Positions 44,825 through 53,536 of a DNA stretch of 64,000 nt are shown piece after piece (within the stretch, counting starts at the first letter, position 1; each line of letters opens with the position of its first letter). This stretch comes from Novosphingobium fluoreni. GTDB lineage: Bacteria > Pseudomonadota > Alphaproteobacteria > Sphingomonadales > Sphingomonadaceae. The position numbers were made by a program, and so were the translations under genes. Below the pieces are notes generated by a model. It was given only the letters and a program-made list of their open reading frames with translations. It ran no database searches and had not been told where the DNA came from. The stretch covers positions 434,001 to 498,000 of the forward strand of contig NZ_JACIDY010000001.1 in assembly GCF_014196615.1 (NCBI RefSeq). Reading direction: 5' to 3'.

Positions 44825-46108
44825 ATGGACAAGATCATCATCCAGGGCGGCCAGCGCCTTTTCGGTACCATCCCCGTTTCCGGCGCAAAGAACGCCGCGC
44901 TCACCCTGTTGCCATGCGCGCTGCTGACGGATGAGCCGCTGACCCTGCGCAACCTGCCGCGTCTGGCCGATATCGACGGTTTCCAGCATCTGATGAATCA
45001 GTTCGGCATCTCCACCACGATCGCCGGATCGCGGCCGGAGGACTTTGGCCGGGTGATGACGCTGGCCGCGACGCGCATCACCAGTTCGGTCGCGCCTTAT
45101 GAACTGGTGCGCAAGATGCGCGCCTCGATCCTGGTGCTGGGCCCGATGCTGGCGCGCATGGGTGAGGCGACGGTGTCGCTGCCCGGTGGTTGCGCCATCG
45201 GCAATCGCCCCATCGACCTGCACTTGAAGGCGTTGGAAGCGCTGGGCGCGACGATCGAGATGGCGGCGGGCTATGTGCGCGCGATCGCGCCGGACGGCGG
45301 GCTGCCCGGCGGACGCTATTCCTTCCCGGTGGTGTCTGTCGGCGCGACCGAGAACGCGCTGATGGCGGCGGCCACCGCGCGAGGCAAATCGACGCTGCAC
45401 AACGCCGCGCGCGAGCCCGAGATTGTCGACTTGTGCAACCTGCTGGTGGCGATGGGCGCGCAGATCGAGGGGATCGGCAGCAGTGACCTGACCATCCACG
45501 GCGTTCCCCGGCTTCATGGCGCCACATATCGCGTCATGCCGGACCGTATCGAGGCCGGCAGCTATGCCTGCGCCGCGGCTATCACCGGTGGCGAGGTGAC
45601 GTTGACGGGCACGCGTATCGAGGAAATGGACGCCACGATCCAGGCGCTGCGCAGCGCCGGTGTTCATGTCGAACCAAGGGCCGACGGCCTGCATGTGGCA
45701 TCGGATGGCAAGTTGCGCGCCGTGACGCTGGCCACCGCGCCTTATCCCGGTTTCGCCACCGACATGCAGGCGCAATTGATGGCGCTGCTCTGCCTGGCGG
45801 AGGGTTCCAGCGTCCTGACCGAGACGATCTTCGAGAATCGCTACATGCACGTGCCGGAGCTGAACCGCATGGGCGCCCGGATCGAAACCTCGGGCCGCAC
45901 CGCGATCGTCCACGGCGTGGGCAAGCTCTACGGCGCTGAAGTGATGGCGACGGATCTGCGAGCGTCGATGAGCCTGGTGATCGCCGGCCTTGCCGCCGAA
46001 GGGGAAACGCAAGTCCACCGGCTCTATCATCTTGATCGGGGTTATGAGCGCCTGGAAGAAAAGCTCTCGCTGCTCGGCGCGCAGGTCGAAAGGGTCGGCG
46101 GGGAGTAG
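44825..46108 (+). CDS. murA: UDP-N-acetylglucosamine 1-carboxyvinyltransferase
   Basis: A 427-residue enzyme performing the first committed step of peptidoglycan synthesis, adding enolpyruvate to UDP-GlcNAc. The fosfomycin-target cysteine is Cys123 in [13 protein letters not shown]. Other conserved parts include [12 protein letters not shown] and the terminal [10 protein letters not shown]. The start may be the GTG 3 bp upstream (44822). Normal length and intact. Confidence 0.98.
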   Translation: MDKIIIQGGQRLFGTIPVSGAKNAALTLLPCALLTDEPLTLRNLPRLADIDGFQHLMNQFGISTTIAGSRPEDFGRVMTLAATRITSSVAPYELVRKMRASILVLGPMLARMGEATVSLPGGCAIGNRPIDLHLKALEALGATIEMAAGYVRAIAPDGGLPGGRYSFPVVSVGATENALMAAATARGKSTLHNAAREPEIVDLCNLLVAMGAQIEGIGSSDLTIHGVPRLHGATYRVMPDRIEAGSYACAAAITGGEVTLTGTRIEEMDATIQALRSAGVHVEPRADGLHVASDGKLRAVTLATAPYPGFATDMQAQLMALLCLAEGSSVLTETIFENRYMHVPELNRMGARIETSGRTAIVHGVGKLYGAEVMATDLRASMSLVIAGLAAEGETQVHRLYHLDRGYERLEEKLSLLGAQVERVGGE

Positions 46109-46175
46109 AAACATTCGGCAACACAAGGCGCTCCTCGCGCGTTGGATGGAACGTAATGCGAGAGGAGCAGACACC

Positions 46176-46409
46176 ATGGGTTTGATCAGGTTGGCCGTCG
46201 CCGGTGCCGCTGGCTACGCGCTCTACAAATACGCCACGCGAGACGAAGGCCAGGCTACTCTGGCAGGGTCGACGAGCGGGAATCGGAGTTTCCAGCGCGT
46301 GCGTGACGCCGGCACAGCCGAGATGTCGAACGCCCCGCGCACCTGGAACCGGGTGGACGAAGCCAGTGATGAAAGCTTTCCGGCCAGCGATCCGCCGTCG
46401 CACTATTGA
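46176..46409 (+). CDS. Small conserved protein with an ESFPASDPPS tail
   Basis: A 77-residue protein preceded by a strong AGAGGAG ribosome site. It starts with a short hydrophobic segment (MGLIRLAVAGAAGYALYKYA) and ends with WNRVDEASDESFPASDPPSH. The DESFPASDPPS tail is a short motif I recognise from other small proteobacterial proteins of unknown role. A terminator follows at once. It may be a membrane-attached stress protein; this is speculation. Confidence 0.7.
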   Translation: MGLIRLAVAGAAGYALYKYATRDEGQATLAGSTSGNRSFQRVRDAGTAEMSNAPRTWNRVDEASDESFPASDPPSHY

Positions 46410-46433
46410 GGAATGGGCGCTCGAACGATAAAA

Positions 46434-46462
46434 GGTGGCGGAGAAATCCGCCGCCTTTTTTC
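46434..46462 (+). terminator. Intrinsic terminator
   Basis: GGTGGCGGA-GAAA-TCCGCCGCC is a 9-bp stem with one G-T pair and a 4-nt loop, followed by seven T residues. A classical rho-independent terminator for the small-protein gene and perhaps murA. Confidence 0.9.
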
Positions 46463-46505
46463 CATGGTCGTGATCGCCCATCCACCCGGCGGGGGCGGGC
46501 CGCCA

Positions 46506-46736
46506 TCACGCTGTTGTAGAAACGAGCCACACCCGGATCGCGCCTGCGAGGCCGGGGGGATTTTCGGCTTCCAGCCGTTCCGCGTCGATCCGTGCGACTA
46601 GAGCGTTGATCGGCACGCCCTCAGCAGCAGCGCGCGCCTTCAGCATGTCCCAGAACACCGGCTCCAGACTGATCGAGGTCTTATGACCGGCGATCTCCAC
46701 CGAGCGTTTGACCGGAGGATGGAATGGGACCGCCAT
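46506..46736 (-). CDS. Ribbon-helix-helix protein (RHH_4)
   Basis: A 76-residue protein of the RHH_4 (PF13467) type, with KRSVEIAGHKTSISLEPVFWDML as the first strand and helix, then LNALVARIDAERLEAENPPGLAGAIRVW. These small proteins bind DNA as dimers and are typical of alphaproteobacteria. Target genes are unknown. It lies upstream of nothing obvious on its own strand; the divergent region towards phbB is 113 bp. Confidence 0.8.
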   Translation of the reverse strand: MAVPFHPPVKRSVEIAGHKTSISLEPVFWDMLKARAAAEGVPINALVARIDAERLEAENPPGLAGAIRVWLVSTTA

Positions 46737-46849
46737 GCTTCGGCGGTATCAAAAACCGTGCCGAGATAACAGCCGTGTGACGGCTCAGTGCCGCCGTGAC
46801 CGGGGGCGGGTTCGGCGAACCTGAAGTCCGCCGCCCCGCCCGCGATCTG

Positions 46850-47572
46850 TCAGTACATGTGCTGGCCGCCATTGATGCTCAGCGTCGATCCGGTCACGAA
46901 GCCGGCATTGTCGCTGGCGAGGAACGCCACGCCGCGCGCGATCTCATAGGCATTGCCCAAGCGTCCCACCGGAATCTTGGCGACAATCTTTTCCAGCACC
47001 GGCTCAGGCACGGCCGCCACCATGTCGGTATCGATGTAGCCAGGGGCGATCGCGTTGACCAGAACGCCGAACTTCGCGCCTTCCTGCGCCAGCGCCTTGG
47101 TGAAGCCGTGGATGCCGGACTTCGCCGCCGCGTAGTTGACCTGGCCGTATTGGCCGGCTTGGCCATTGATCGAGCCGATGTTGATGATCCGGCCCCAACC
47201 GCGATCGCGCATGCCGCCGAACGTAGCCTTGGCCATGTTGAAGCAGCCGCCCAGGTTGATGCGCATCACTTCGTTCCAGTCGTCGAAGGTCATGCGATGC
47301 AGCGTGCCGTCGCGGGTGATGCCGGCATTGTTGACCACGATATCGATCGGGCCGACATCGGCCTCGACCTGCTGGCAGCCTACCAGGCAGGCCTCATGGT
47401 CGCCCACGTCCCACTTGTAGGCCGGAATACCGGTTTCGTCGGTGAAGGCCTTCGCCTTTTCCTCATTCCCGGCATAGTTGGCGACGACTGTATGGCCGCG
47501 CTCCTTCAGTGCGAGTGAGATGGCTGCCCCGATACCCCGGGTGCCGCCGGTAACTATTGCAACACGTGCCAT
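46850..47572 (-). CDS. phbB: Acetoacetyl-CoA reductase
   Basis: A 240-residue short-chain dehydrogenase of the PhbB type, reducing acetoacetyl-CoA to (R)-3-hydroxybutyryl-CoA with NADPH for polyhydroxybutyrate. It has TGGTRGIGAAIS, NNAGITRDGTLHRM, the catalytic Ser134, Tyr147 and Lys151 (NIGSINGQAGQYGQVNYAAAKSG), and ends LSINGGQHMY, a PhbB hallmark. The PHB synthase and thiolase genes are not in the window. Confidence 0.95.
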   Translation of the reverse strand: MARVAIVTGGTRGIGAAISLALKERGHTVVANYAGNEEKAKAFTDETGIPAYKWDVGDHEACLVGCQQVEADVGPIDIVVNNAGITRDGTLHRMTFDDWNEVMRINLGGCFNMAKATFGGMRDRGWGRIINIGSINGQAGQYGQVNYAAAKSGIHGFTKALAQEGAKFGVLVNAIAPGYIDTDMVAAVPEPVLEKIVAKIPVGRLGNAYEIARGVAFLASDNAGFVTGSTLSINGGQHMY

Positions 47573-47750
47573 TAAGATGTCCTCGCCGTCATCCTCTCGG
47601 CCTCATTGCTACGGGCAGCGCCGGGTAAGCACAAGTTATCGAATGATGATTTGATTGAGTATCGATTGCATATTCTGCACACGCCTGAGCGCAATTCGCG
47701 CCCCAAGATCATCGGGCTGTAACAACGGGGTCGATCGAACAGTACGCGAA

Positions 47751-48488
47751 TCAGAAGCTGAATTGCGTGCCTACGTAAACCGCCTGATTATCCTGCGCGC
47801 CGTCCGTCAGCGTCGTCAACCGCTCACGCTCCTGCGAATAGCGGACCCCGGCAGTGACGTTCAGATTGCGGGTGACGCGATAGGCACCGCCTACATCCAC
47901 TTCGCTGCCGTCCGCGGCGAAAGTGCGGGGCGCGCGGCCCGGGGGTGCGTTCTGCTCCATGAAAATACGCGGTGAGAAGCGCGATCCCTCCGAATTGCCA
48001 CGCGCCGGGGCCAGGCTGTATTTGCGCACGTCGGTCAGATCGGCCGAAGGCTTCGGCGTCACCGTCTGCTGCGCGATGTCCTGGGCGAAATTGCGATAGC
48101 CGCGCGAAATGCCAAGGCTGAAGCCGGTGGGGGCGATCCGCAGGTCACTGTCAGACTTCGCCAGCGTCCGCCCGCGCACGGTGATGGCCTGTGCGGCTGC
48201 TGGATCGACCCGCACCGCCACCGTAACCGGTCGCTCTGCCTCTTCGGGAGCACCGGCGGGCGTGAAGGGAAACAGTTGCCCCTTGGCGAGTGACCGTATC
48301 GCCAGGATGCGGGACAAGCCGGCAGGAGCAGGCGCTTCGGCGCCGGTCTCCACAGCGGTAAGCGCCTGGTGGTTCGTGAAGTTGGCGGTGAATGCCAGCA
48401 CGGCGCTGGGCAGCGCCAGAAGCGAAACCGCCCCGGCCAGCAGCAGCGACGTGGTCGCTCCACCCTTGCGTTCGCGTTCAACTGACAT
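47751..48488 (-). CDS. Envelope protein of unknown function
   Basis: A 245-residue protein with a signal-like N-terminus (a basic start, then SLLLAGAVSLLALPSAVLAF). The C-terminal third has beta-strand patterns (DVGGAYRVTRNLNVTAGVRYSQERERL) and ends VYVGTQFSF with a terminal Phe, as in outer-membrane or periplasmic beta proteins. The middle is low in recognisable motifs. I do not recognise the family. Located between phbB (same strand) and the divergent DUF3576 gene. The gap 48489-48732 upstream has no recognisable feature. Confidence 0.6.
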   Translation of the reverse strand: MSVERERKGGATTSLLLAGAVSLLALPSAVLAFTANFTNHQALTAVETGAEAPAPAGLSRILAIRSLAKGQLFPFTPAGAPEEAERPVTVAVRVDPAAAQAITVRGRTLAKSDSDLRIAPTGFSLGISRGYRNFAQDIAQQTVTPKPSADLTDVRKYSLAPARGNSEGSRFSPRIFMEQNAPPGRAPRTFAADGSEVDVGGAYRVTRNLNVTAGVRYSQERERLTTLTDGAQDNQAVYVGTQFSF

Positions 48489-48732
48489 GCGCTTTACCTT
48501 GTCACTCCCTGCGGGCAGCCTGGCGCAGGTGATTGCGCCACTGCCGCATCTTTTATCGCTTTAGTTTTAACACAGCCTGATCCGGGCGAACAGGGGCATG
48601 GCCCGCAGGCCGACGCATGCGGGCCACGGCCCACTTGCCGCGCGGGCGTGGCGGCGATAGAGGCGGTGGGTAGCGGGTGCCGCGCTTTCGCGGCCACTTC
48701 TTCCGCATGGGAATCAGGAACTGGGTACGACG

Positions 48733-49185
48733 ATGACAGCCCGCACCGACGATAGATCACGCGCTCTTTCCCGCGCCGGCCTTGGCCTGGCGCTCGTCCT
48801 GGCGCTTGGCGCTTGCGGCGGCAAGAAGGAAGTCCGTGCGGAAATCGCCCCCACGCAGGTCACCACGATCGGCGTTAACAGCTACTTGTGGCGCGCCAGC
48901 CTGGACGCGCTGTCGTTCATGCCGCTGCTGCAGACGGACAGCAACGGCGGCGTCATCGTCACCGATTGGTATTCAAACCCGAAGAACCCGTCCGAGCGGA
49001 TGAAGGTGTCGGTGACTATCCTCGATGCGGACTTGCGCGCCGATGCGCTGCGTGTCGTGGCCAGCCGCGAAGTGCAGCAGGGCGGTGGCTGGGTGGCAGC
49101 GCCCGTGCAGGCCGCCACCGTGCAGAAGCTGGAGGATATCATCCTCACCCGCGCTCGTGACTTGAGGCGCAACTCGGTCGGCTGA
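48733..49185 (+). CDS. DUF3576 lipoprotein
   Basis: A 150-residue protein with a lipoprotein signal (SRAGLGLALVLALGACGG, Cys near 28). The rest matches DUF3576: TTIGVNSYLWRASLDALSFMPLLQ, DADLRADALRVVASREV. This family is typical of alphaproteobacteria and lies upstream of leuS in many genomes of that class, as here. Function unknown, probably envelope related. Confidence 0.88.
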   Translation: MTARTDDRSRALSRAGLGLALVLALGACGGKKEVRAEIAPTQVTTIGVNSYLWRASLDALSFMPLLQTDSNGGVIVTDWYSNPKNPSERMKVSVTILDADLRADALRVVASREVQQGGGWVAAPVQAATVQKLEDIILTRARDLRRNSVG

Positions 49186-49199
49186 CGATCCAGCCATAC

Positions 49200-49296
49200 C
49201 TTCGTCATGCCCGCGAAAGCGGGCATCCATCTCCTGACGTTGCGTAAAGCCGAACCACCTGGAGATGGATTCCCGCTTTTGCGGGGGATGACGAAG
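49200..49296. repeat. Dispersed inverted-repeat element (sphingomonad-type REP-like)
   Basis: Two arms, CTTCGTCATGCCCGCGAAAG and so on (49200-49234) and GGAGATGGATTCCCGCTTTT and so on (49261-49296), are near reverse complements. Each arm itself contains a small hairpin (CCCGCGAAAGCGGG and CCCGCTTTTGCGGG). The 26-nt middle is unpaired. Such elements are common between genes in sphingomonads. It lies between the DUF3576 gene and leuS. Confidence 0.75.
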
Positions 49297-49336
49297 CTGT
49301 GTAAGTGGCGCCGATGCCCGCTGGAGACCTGCAAAC

Positions 49337-51859
49337 ATGACCGAGCGGTTCGATCCCGCCACCGCCGACACGCGCTGGCAGCGTGTGTGGGATGAGCGCG
49401 CCTGCTTCACCGCCGATGATGCCAGCACCAAGCCGCGAAGCTACGTGCTGGAGATGTTCCCTTATCCCTCGGGCCGGATCCACATCGGCCACGTGCGCAA
49501 CTACACGATGGGTGACGTGCTGGCCCGCTACAAGCGCATGACCGGCCACGAAGTGCTCCACCCGATGGGTTGGGACGCGTTCGGAATGCCGGCTGAAAAC
49601 GCGGCGATGGAAAAGGGCGTCCACCCCGGCGGCTGGACGCGTGAGAATATCGCCAACATGAAGGCCCAGCTTAAGCGCCTGGGCTTCGCGCTTGACTGGA
49701 GCCGCGAACTGGCGACGTGCGAGCCGGACTACTACGGCCACGAACAGGCGCTGTTCCTCGATCTCTACGCGGCGGGCCTGGTCTATCGCAAGGAAAGCTC
49801 GGTCAACTGGGACCCGATCGACCAGACCGTGCTCGCCAACGAGCAGGTGATCGACGGGCGCGGCTGGCGCTCCGGCGCGCTGGTTGAGAAGCGCAAGCTC
49901 TCCCAGTGGTTCCTCAAGATCACCGACTTTGCCGAGGAGCTGCTCGAAGGCGTGCAGGGGCTTGAGCATTGGCCCGATAAGGTGAAGCTGATGCAGGAGA
50001 ACTGGATCGGCAAGTCACGCGGGCTGCAGTTCCGGTTCAAGCCGATCAACTTCTTTGACGAGATCGAAGTCTATTCGACTCGCCCCGACACGATCTTTGG
50101 CGCGAGCTTCGTCGCGGTCGCCGCCGAGCATCCGGTAGCCCAAGCCGTCGCGGCCGATTCGGCTGAGGCGCAGGCCTTCATCGCGCTGTGCAAGCAGGGC
50201 GGCACTACCGCTGCCGAGCTGGAAACGGCCGAAAAGCTGGGCTTCGATACCGGTCTCAAGGTGAAGCATCCCTTCACCGGCGCGGATCTGCCGGTGTGGA
50301 TCGCAAACTTCGTGCTGATGGACTACGGCACTGGCGCGGTGATGGGCGTTCCGGGCCACGACCAGCGCGACTTCGAATTCTCGACCAAGTACGGCCTGCC
50401 GATCGCGCGGGTTGTCGCCACCGACCCCGCCGATGCCGGTGCGCCATTCCAAGGCGAAGCCGAGGCGGGCGACGGCGTGCTCGTCAACTCCGACTTCCTG
50501 AACGGCCAAAGCGTCACTGATGCCAAGGCCGCCGTCATCGCCCGTGCCGAAAGCGAAGGCTGGGGTGAGGGCAAGACGGTGTGGCGCCTGCGCGACTGGG
50601 GCGTCAGCCGCCAGCGCTATTGGGGCACGCCGATCCCCTTCATCCACTGCGAGGCCTGCGGCGTCGTGCCGGTCCCTAAGGACCAGCTGCCGGTTGTGCT
50701 GCCCGAGGATGTCGATTTCCAGACGCCGGGCAATCCGCTGGTGCGGCATGCCACGTGGAAGTACGTCGACTGCCCCCAATGCGGCAAGCCCGCGGTGCGT
50801 GAAACCGATACGCTCGACACTTTCGTCGATTCGTCATGGTATTTCCTGCGCTTCGCCAGCCAGCCGGCGGACAAGCCGTTCGACCGCGAGGCGATCGCCA
50901 AGTGGCTGCCGGTCGAGCAGTACATCGGCGGTATCGAACACGCGATCCTGCACTTGCTCTATGCCCGTTTCTGGACCCGCGCGCTGGCCCGGATCGGCAT
51001 GATCGACGTGAAGGAGCCTTTCGCCAGCCTGTTCACGCAAGGCATGGTGACGCACGAGACCTATCTCCGCATCGACAACGCCAATGGCCAGCCGGTCTAT
51101 TTCGCCCCGACCGAGATCGAGCGCGGTGGCGAATCGGCCAAGCTGAAAGCCGATGGCGCGCCGGTCGAGATCGGCCGCGTCATCAAGATGTCGAAATCGA
51201 AGAAGAACGTCGTCGATCCCGACGCGATCGTCGCGACGTACGGCGCCGATGCGATCCGCTGGTTCATGCTGTCCGACAGCCCGCCCGAGCGTGATCTGCC
51301 GTGGTCCGAAGCGGGCATCGAGGGCTGCTGGCGCTTCGTCCAGCGGCTATGGCGCCTGTTCGCGCAGTTTGATGCCGCCACCACCGGCGAAGACAAGGCG
51401 ATCGACCGCAAGCGCGACCAGACGGTCGCCGCCGTCGCGCAGGACATCGAGGCGCTTTCGTTCAACAAGGCTGTAGCGCGCATCTACGAACTGACCAGCG
51501 CGGTGGAGAAGGCGCAGCCCTCCGCCAGCCGCTCTGCCGCGATCCGCACGATCCTGCTGCTGGTCGCGCCGATGATGCCGCATCTGGCCGAAGAAGCCTG
51601 GTCGACGATCGGAGACGATCTTGTCTCGCTCGCGGCCTGGCCCGCCGTCGATCCCGCCCTGCTGGTGGAGGATGAGGTGACCATCGCCGTGCAGGTGAAG
51701 GGCAAGCTGCGCGATACCCTGACCGTCGCCAAGGGCACCGCCAAGGAGGAGCTGGAGGCGCTTGCGCTCGCCAGCGACAAGGTGCAGCGTGCGCTGGACG
51801 GGGCCGAAGTAAGGAAAATCATCGTGGTGCCTGACCGTCTGGTCAACCTGGTCGCATGA
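49337..51859 (+). CDS. leuS: Leucyl-tRNA synthetase
   Basis: An 840-residue class I synthetase that charges tRNA-Leu. The HIGH motif is in PYPSGRIHIGHVRNY (residues 43-56) and KMSKS in IKMSKSKKNVVDP (about 616). The editing CP1 domain and the C-terminal anticodon-binding part are present and full length. It overlaps lptE by 4 bp. The window also carries one of its substrates, tRNA-Leu(UAA). Confidence 0.99.
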   Translation: MTERFDPATADTRWQRVWDERACFTADDASTKPRSYVLEMFPYPSGRIHIGHVRNYTMGDVLARYKRMTGHEVLHPMGWDAFGMPAENAAMEKGVHPGGWTRENIANMKAQLKRLGFALDWSRELATCEPDYYGHEQALFLDLYAAGLVYRKESSVNWDPIDQTVLANEQVIDGRGWRSGALVEKRKLSQWFLKITDFAEELLEGVQGLEHWPDKVKLMQENWIGKSRGLQFRFKPINFFDEIEVYSTRPDTIFGASFVAVAAEHPVAQAVAADSAEAQAFIALCKQGGTTAAELETAEKLGFDTGLKVKHPFTGADLPVWIANFVLMDYGTGAVMGVPGHDQRDFEFSTKYGLPIARVVATDPADAGAPFQGEAEAGDGVLVNSDFLNGQSVTDAKAAVIARAESEGWGEGKTVWRLRDWGVSRQRYWGTPIPFIHCEACGVVPVPKDQLPVVLPEDVDFQTPGNPLVRHATWKYVDCPQCGKPAVRETDTLDTFVDSSWYFLRFASQPADKPFDREAIAKWLPVEQYIGGIEHAILHLLYARFWTRALARIGMIDVKEPFASLFTQGMVTHETYLRIDNANGQPVYFAPTEIERGGESAKLKADGAPVEIGRVIKMSKSKKNVVDPDAIVATYGADAIRWFMLSDSPPERDLPWSEAGIEGCWRFVQRLWRLFAQFDAATTGEDKAIDRKRDQTVAAVAQDIEALSFNKAVARIYELTSAVEKAQPSASRSAAIRTILLLVAPMMPHLAEEAWSTIGDDLVSLAAWPAVDPALLVEDEVTIAVQVKGKLRDTLTVAKGTAKEELEALALASDKVQRALDGAEVRKIIVVPDRLVNLVA

Positions 51860-52368
51860 CGCGAACCTTTGCCTTCGCCGCCGCGCTGATCGCCGGCGTT
51901 CTGCTGTCGGGATGCGGCTTGCAACCGATGTATGCCGGCGGCGGCAACGGGACGGTGGCGCGTGGTCTCGCCGGCGTGCAAGTCGCCGCGATCGAAGGGC
52001 GGGCCGGTTGGCTGGTCCGCAATGCCCTGACAGATAAGCTATCCGCCAGCGGCAACACCGCGCCGCGCTACCGCCTGGACGTGCGGCTGGATGATAAACT
52101 CGAATCCTTCGGTCTGTTGAGCGATGACACCGTCAGCCGTGAACGCCGCACGTTGCGCGCCCGATATCAGTTGGTCGACCTTGCCAGCGACAATATCGTT
52201 CTGGACGCCACCGCCGGGTCCGACGCGGGTATTGACGTGATCTCTTCCGATTACGCCACCGTCGCCGCCGAACAGACCGCGTTGGAGAATCTGGCGAAGG
52301 ACATTGCCGAGCGCATCGTCACGAACGTCGCCATCCAGCTTCGCAAGGATCCGGCGCAGCCGCGCTGA
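51856..52368 (+). CDS. lptE: LPS assembly lipoprotein LptE
   Basis: A 170-residue outer-membrane lipoprotein (signal MTRTFAFAAALIAGVLLSGC, lipid Cys20) followed by GLQPMYAGG, a sequence typical of alphaproteobacterial LptE. It plugs the LptD barrel during LPS transport. The leuS-lptE-holA order is conserved in bacteria. Confidence 0.93.
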   Translation: MTRTFAFAAALIAGVLLSGCGLQPMYAGGGNGTVARGLAGVQVAAIEGRAGWLVRNALTDKLSASGNTAPRYRLDVRLDDKLESFGLLSDDTVSRERRTLRARYQLVDLASDNIVLDATAGSDAGIDVISSDYATVAAEQTALENLAKDIAERIVTNVAIQLRKDPAQPR

Positions 52369-52390
52369 GGCGCGAAGGGGTGAGCAGCCG

Positions 52391-53437
52391 ATGAAAGCGA
52401 CCCAGAAGGACTTCGGCTCGCTGGCAGCAAAAGCGGCGGCGAATGCGCGCGTCTTCTTCTTCTGCGGCCCGGACGAGGCGGGGGCGGCCGATGCAGCGGC
52501 GCGGATCGTTGGCCTGCTGCCCGATGCCGGGGAGCGGATCGAGTTCTCCGGCGCCGAACTGCGCAAGGATCCGGTGCGGCTGGGCGACGAGGCGCGTTCC
52601 ACCTCTCTGTTTGGCGGCACACGCCACATCTGGGTACGCGCCGCCGGGGACGAAGCGCACGATGCCGTGGCCAACCTGCTCGATGCGGATGGCGATCCGT
52701 GCCCGGTGCTGATCGTCGCCACCGGCGCTTCGGACAAGTCCCGAACCGCCAAGCTCCTTGCGCCTCGACCGGACGCCTTGGTGGGAATGTTCCATGCGCC
52801 CGATCTCGCCTCCGTCACAGGGGTGGTGCGGACCCAGGCCGGAGCCGCGGGACTGAGGCTGAGCAGCGATCTTGCCGAGCGAATCGCGCGCGGGGCCGGG
52901 CTCGATACGCGCCTCGCCCGGTCGGAGATCGAAAAGCTCGCGCTCTATTGCGATGCCGCGCCTGAAAGCCCCCGCACGGTGACGGCGGCCGACCTCGATG
53001 CGATCGGTGCGCAGACATCGGATGATGACTTTGGCCCGCTTGTCGATGCCGTCCTCGGCGGTCGGCGTGAGCGGCTGGCACCGGAACTGGCGCGATTGCG
53101 CGCGATGCAGATCTCGCCGGTCGGGCTGCTGCTGGCATTGGAGAGACGCACGGCACAGCTTGCCGCTTTGGCCTCGCGAATCTCGCCGGGACAGGGGATG
53201 GCGCAATTCCTAGATGCCGAGGCAAACGCACGTCGCATTTTCTGGCGAGACAAGGCGGTACTCGGTGAGCAACTGCGAGCGTGGCGGGGACCGCGGCTAG
53301 AGCGTCTGGCGCAACGCTTAATGAGTCTTCACCAAGCCATGCTGGGTAACAGTATCGACGCCGAACTTCTGCTTTCGCAGGAACTTGCGGCCTTTTGCCG
53401 CATCGCCGGTTCCGAATTGGTACGAAAGACAGCGTAG
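52391..53437 (+). CDS. holA: DNA polymerase III subunit delta
   Basis: A 348-residue clamp-loader subunit. It starts MKATQKDFGSLAAKAAANAR after GGGGTGAG; the AAA+-like RVFFFCGPDEAGAADAAARI, the domain II to III linker and the C-terminal helical domain (LPLGLLLALERR-like MQISPVGLLLALERRTAQL) are recognisable. It opens the beta clamp for loading on DNA. It follows lptE by 22 bp. Confidence 0.93.
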   Translation: MKATQKDFGSLAAKAAANARVFFFCGPDEAGAADAAARIVGLLPDAGERIEFSGAELRKDPVRLGDEARSTSLFGGTRHIWVRAAGDEAHDAVANLLDADGDPCPVLIVATGASDKSRTAKLLAPRPDALVGMFHAPDLASVTGVVRTQAGAAGLRLSSDLAERIARGAGLDTRLARSEIEKLALYCDAAPESPRTVTAADLDAIGAQTSDDDFGPLVDAVLGGRRERLAPELARLRAMQISPVGLLLALERRTAQLAALASRISPGQGMAQFLDAEANARRIFWRDKAVLGEQLRAWRGPRLERLAQRLMSLHQAMLGNSIDAELLLSQELAAFCRIAGSELVRKTA

Positions 53438-53494
53438 GCGCGCTTTTATTCTCATTGATGATTGCGTCACATTTGCTAGGGTACTATACGTATT

Positions 53495-53514
53495 GCACTG
53501 CAACATAGCAGTGC
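53495..53514. promoter_or_regulatory. Small hairpin in the leader of the EPS glycosyltransferase gene
   Basis: GCACTG-CAACATAG-CAGTGC forms a 6-bp stem with an 8-nt loop, just downstream of a promoter-like TTGCTAGGGTACTATACG. It could be an operator or an RNA structure; it also may be chance. Confidence 0.3.
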
Positions 53515-53536
53515 TGCCTTGGTCAGACGGACGAAG

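Noticed and set aside
48494-48760. Minus-strand frame of 88 codons before the DUF3576 gene
   Set aside because: No ribosome site and composition not protein-like (runs of Pro, Cys and Gly).
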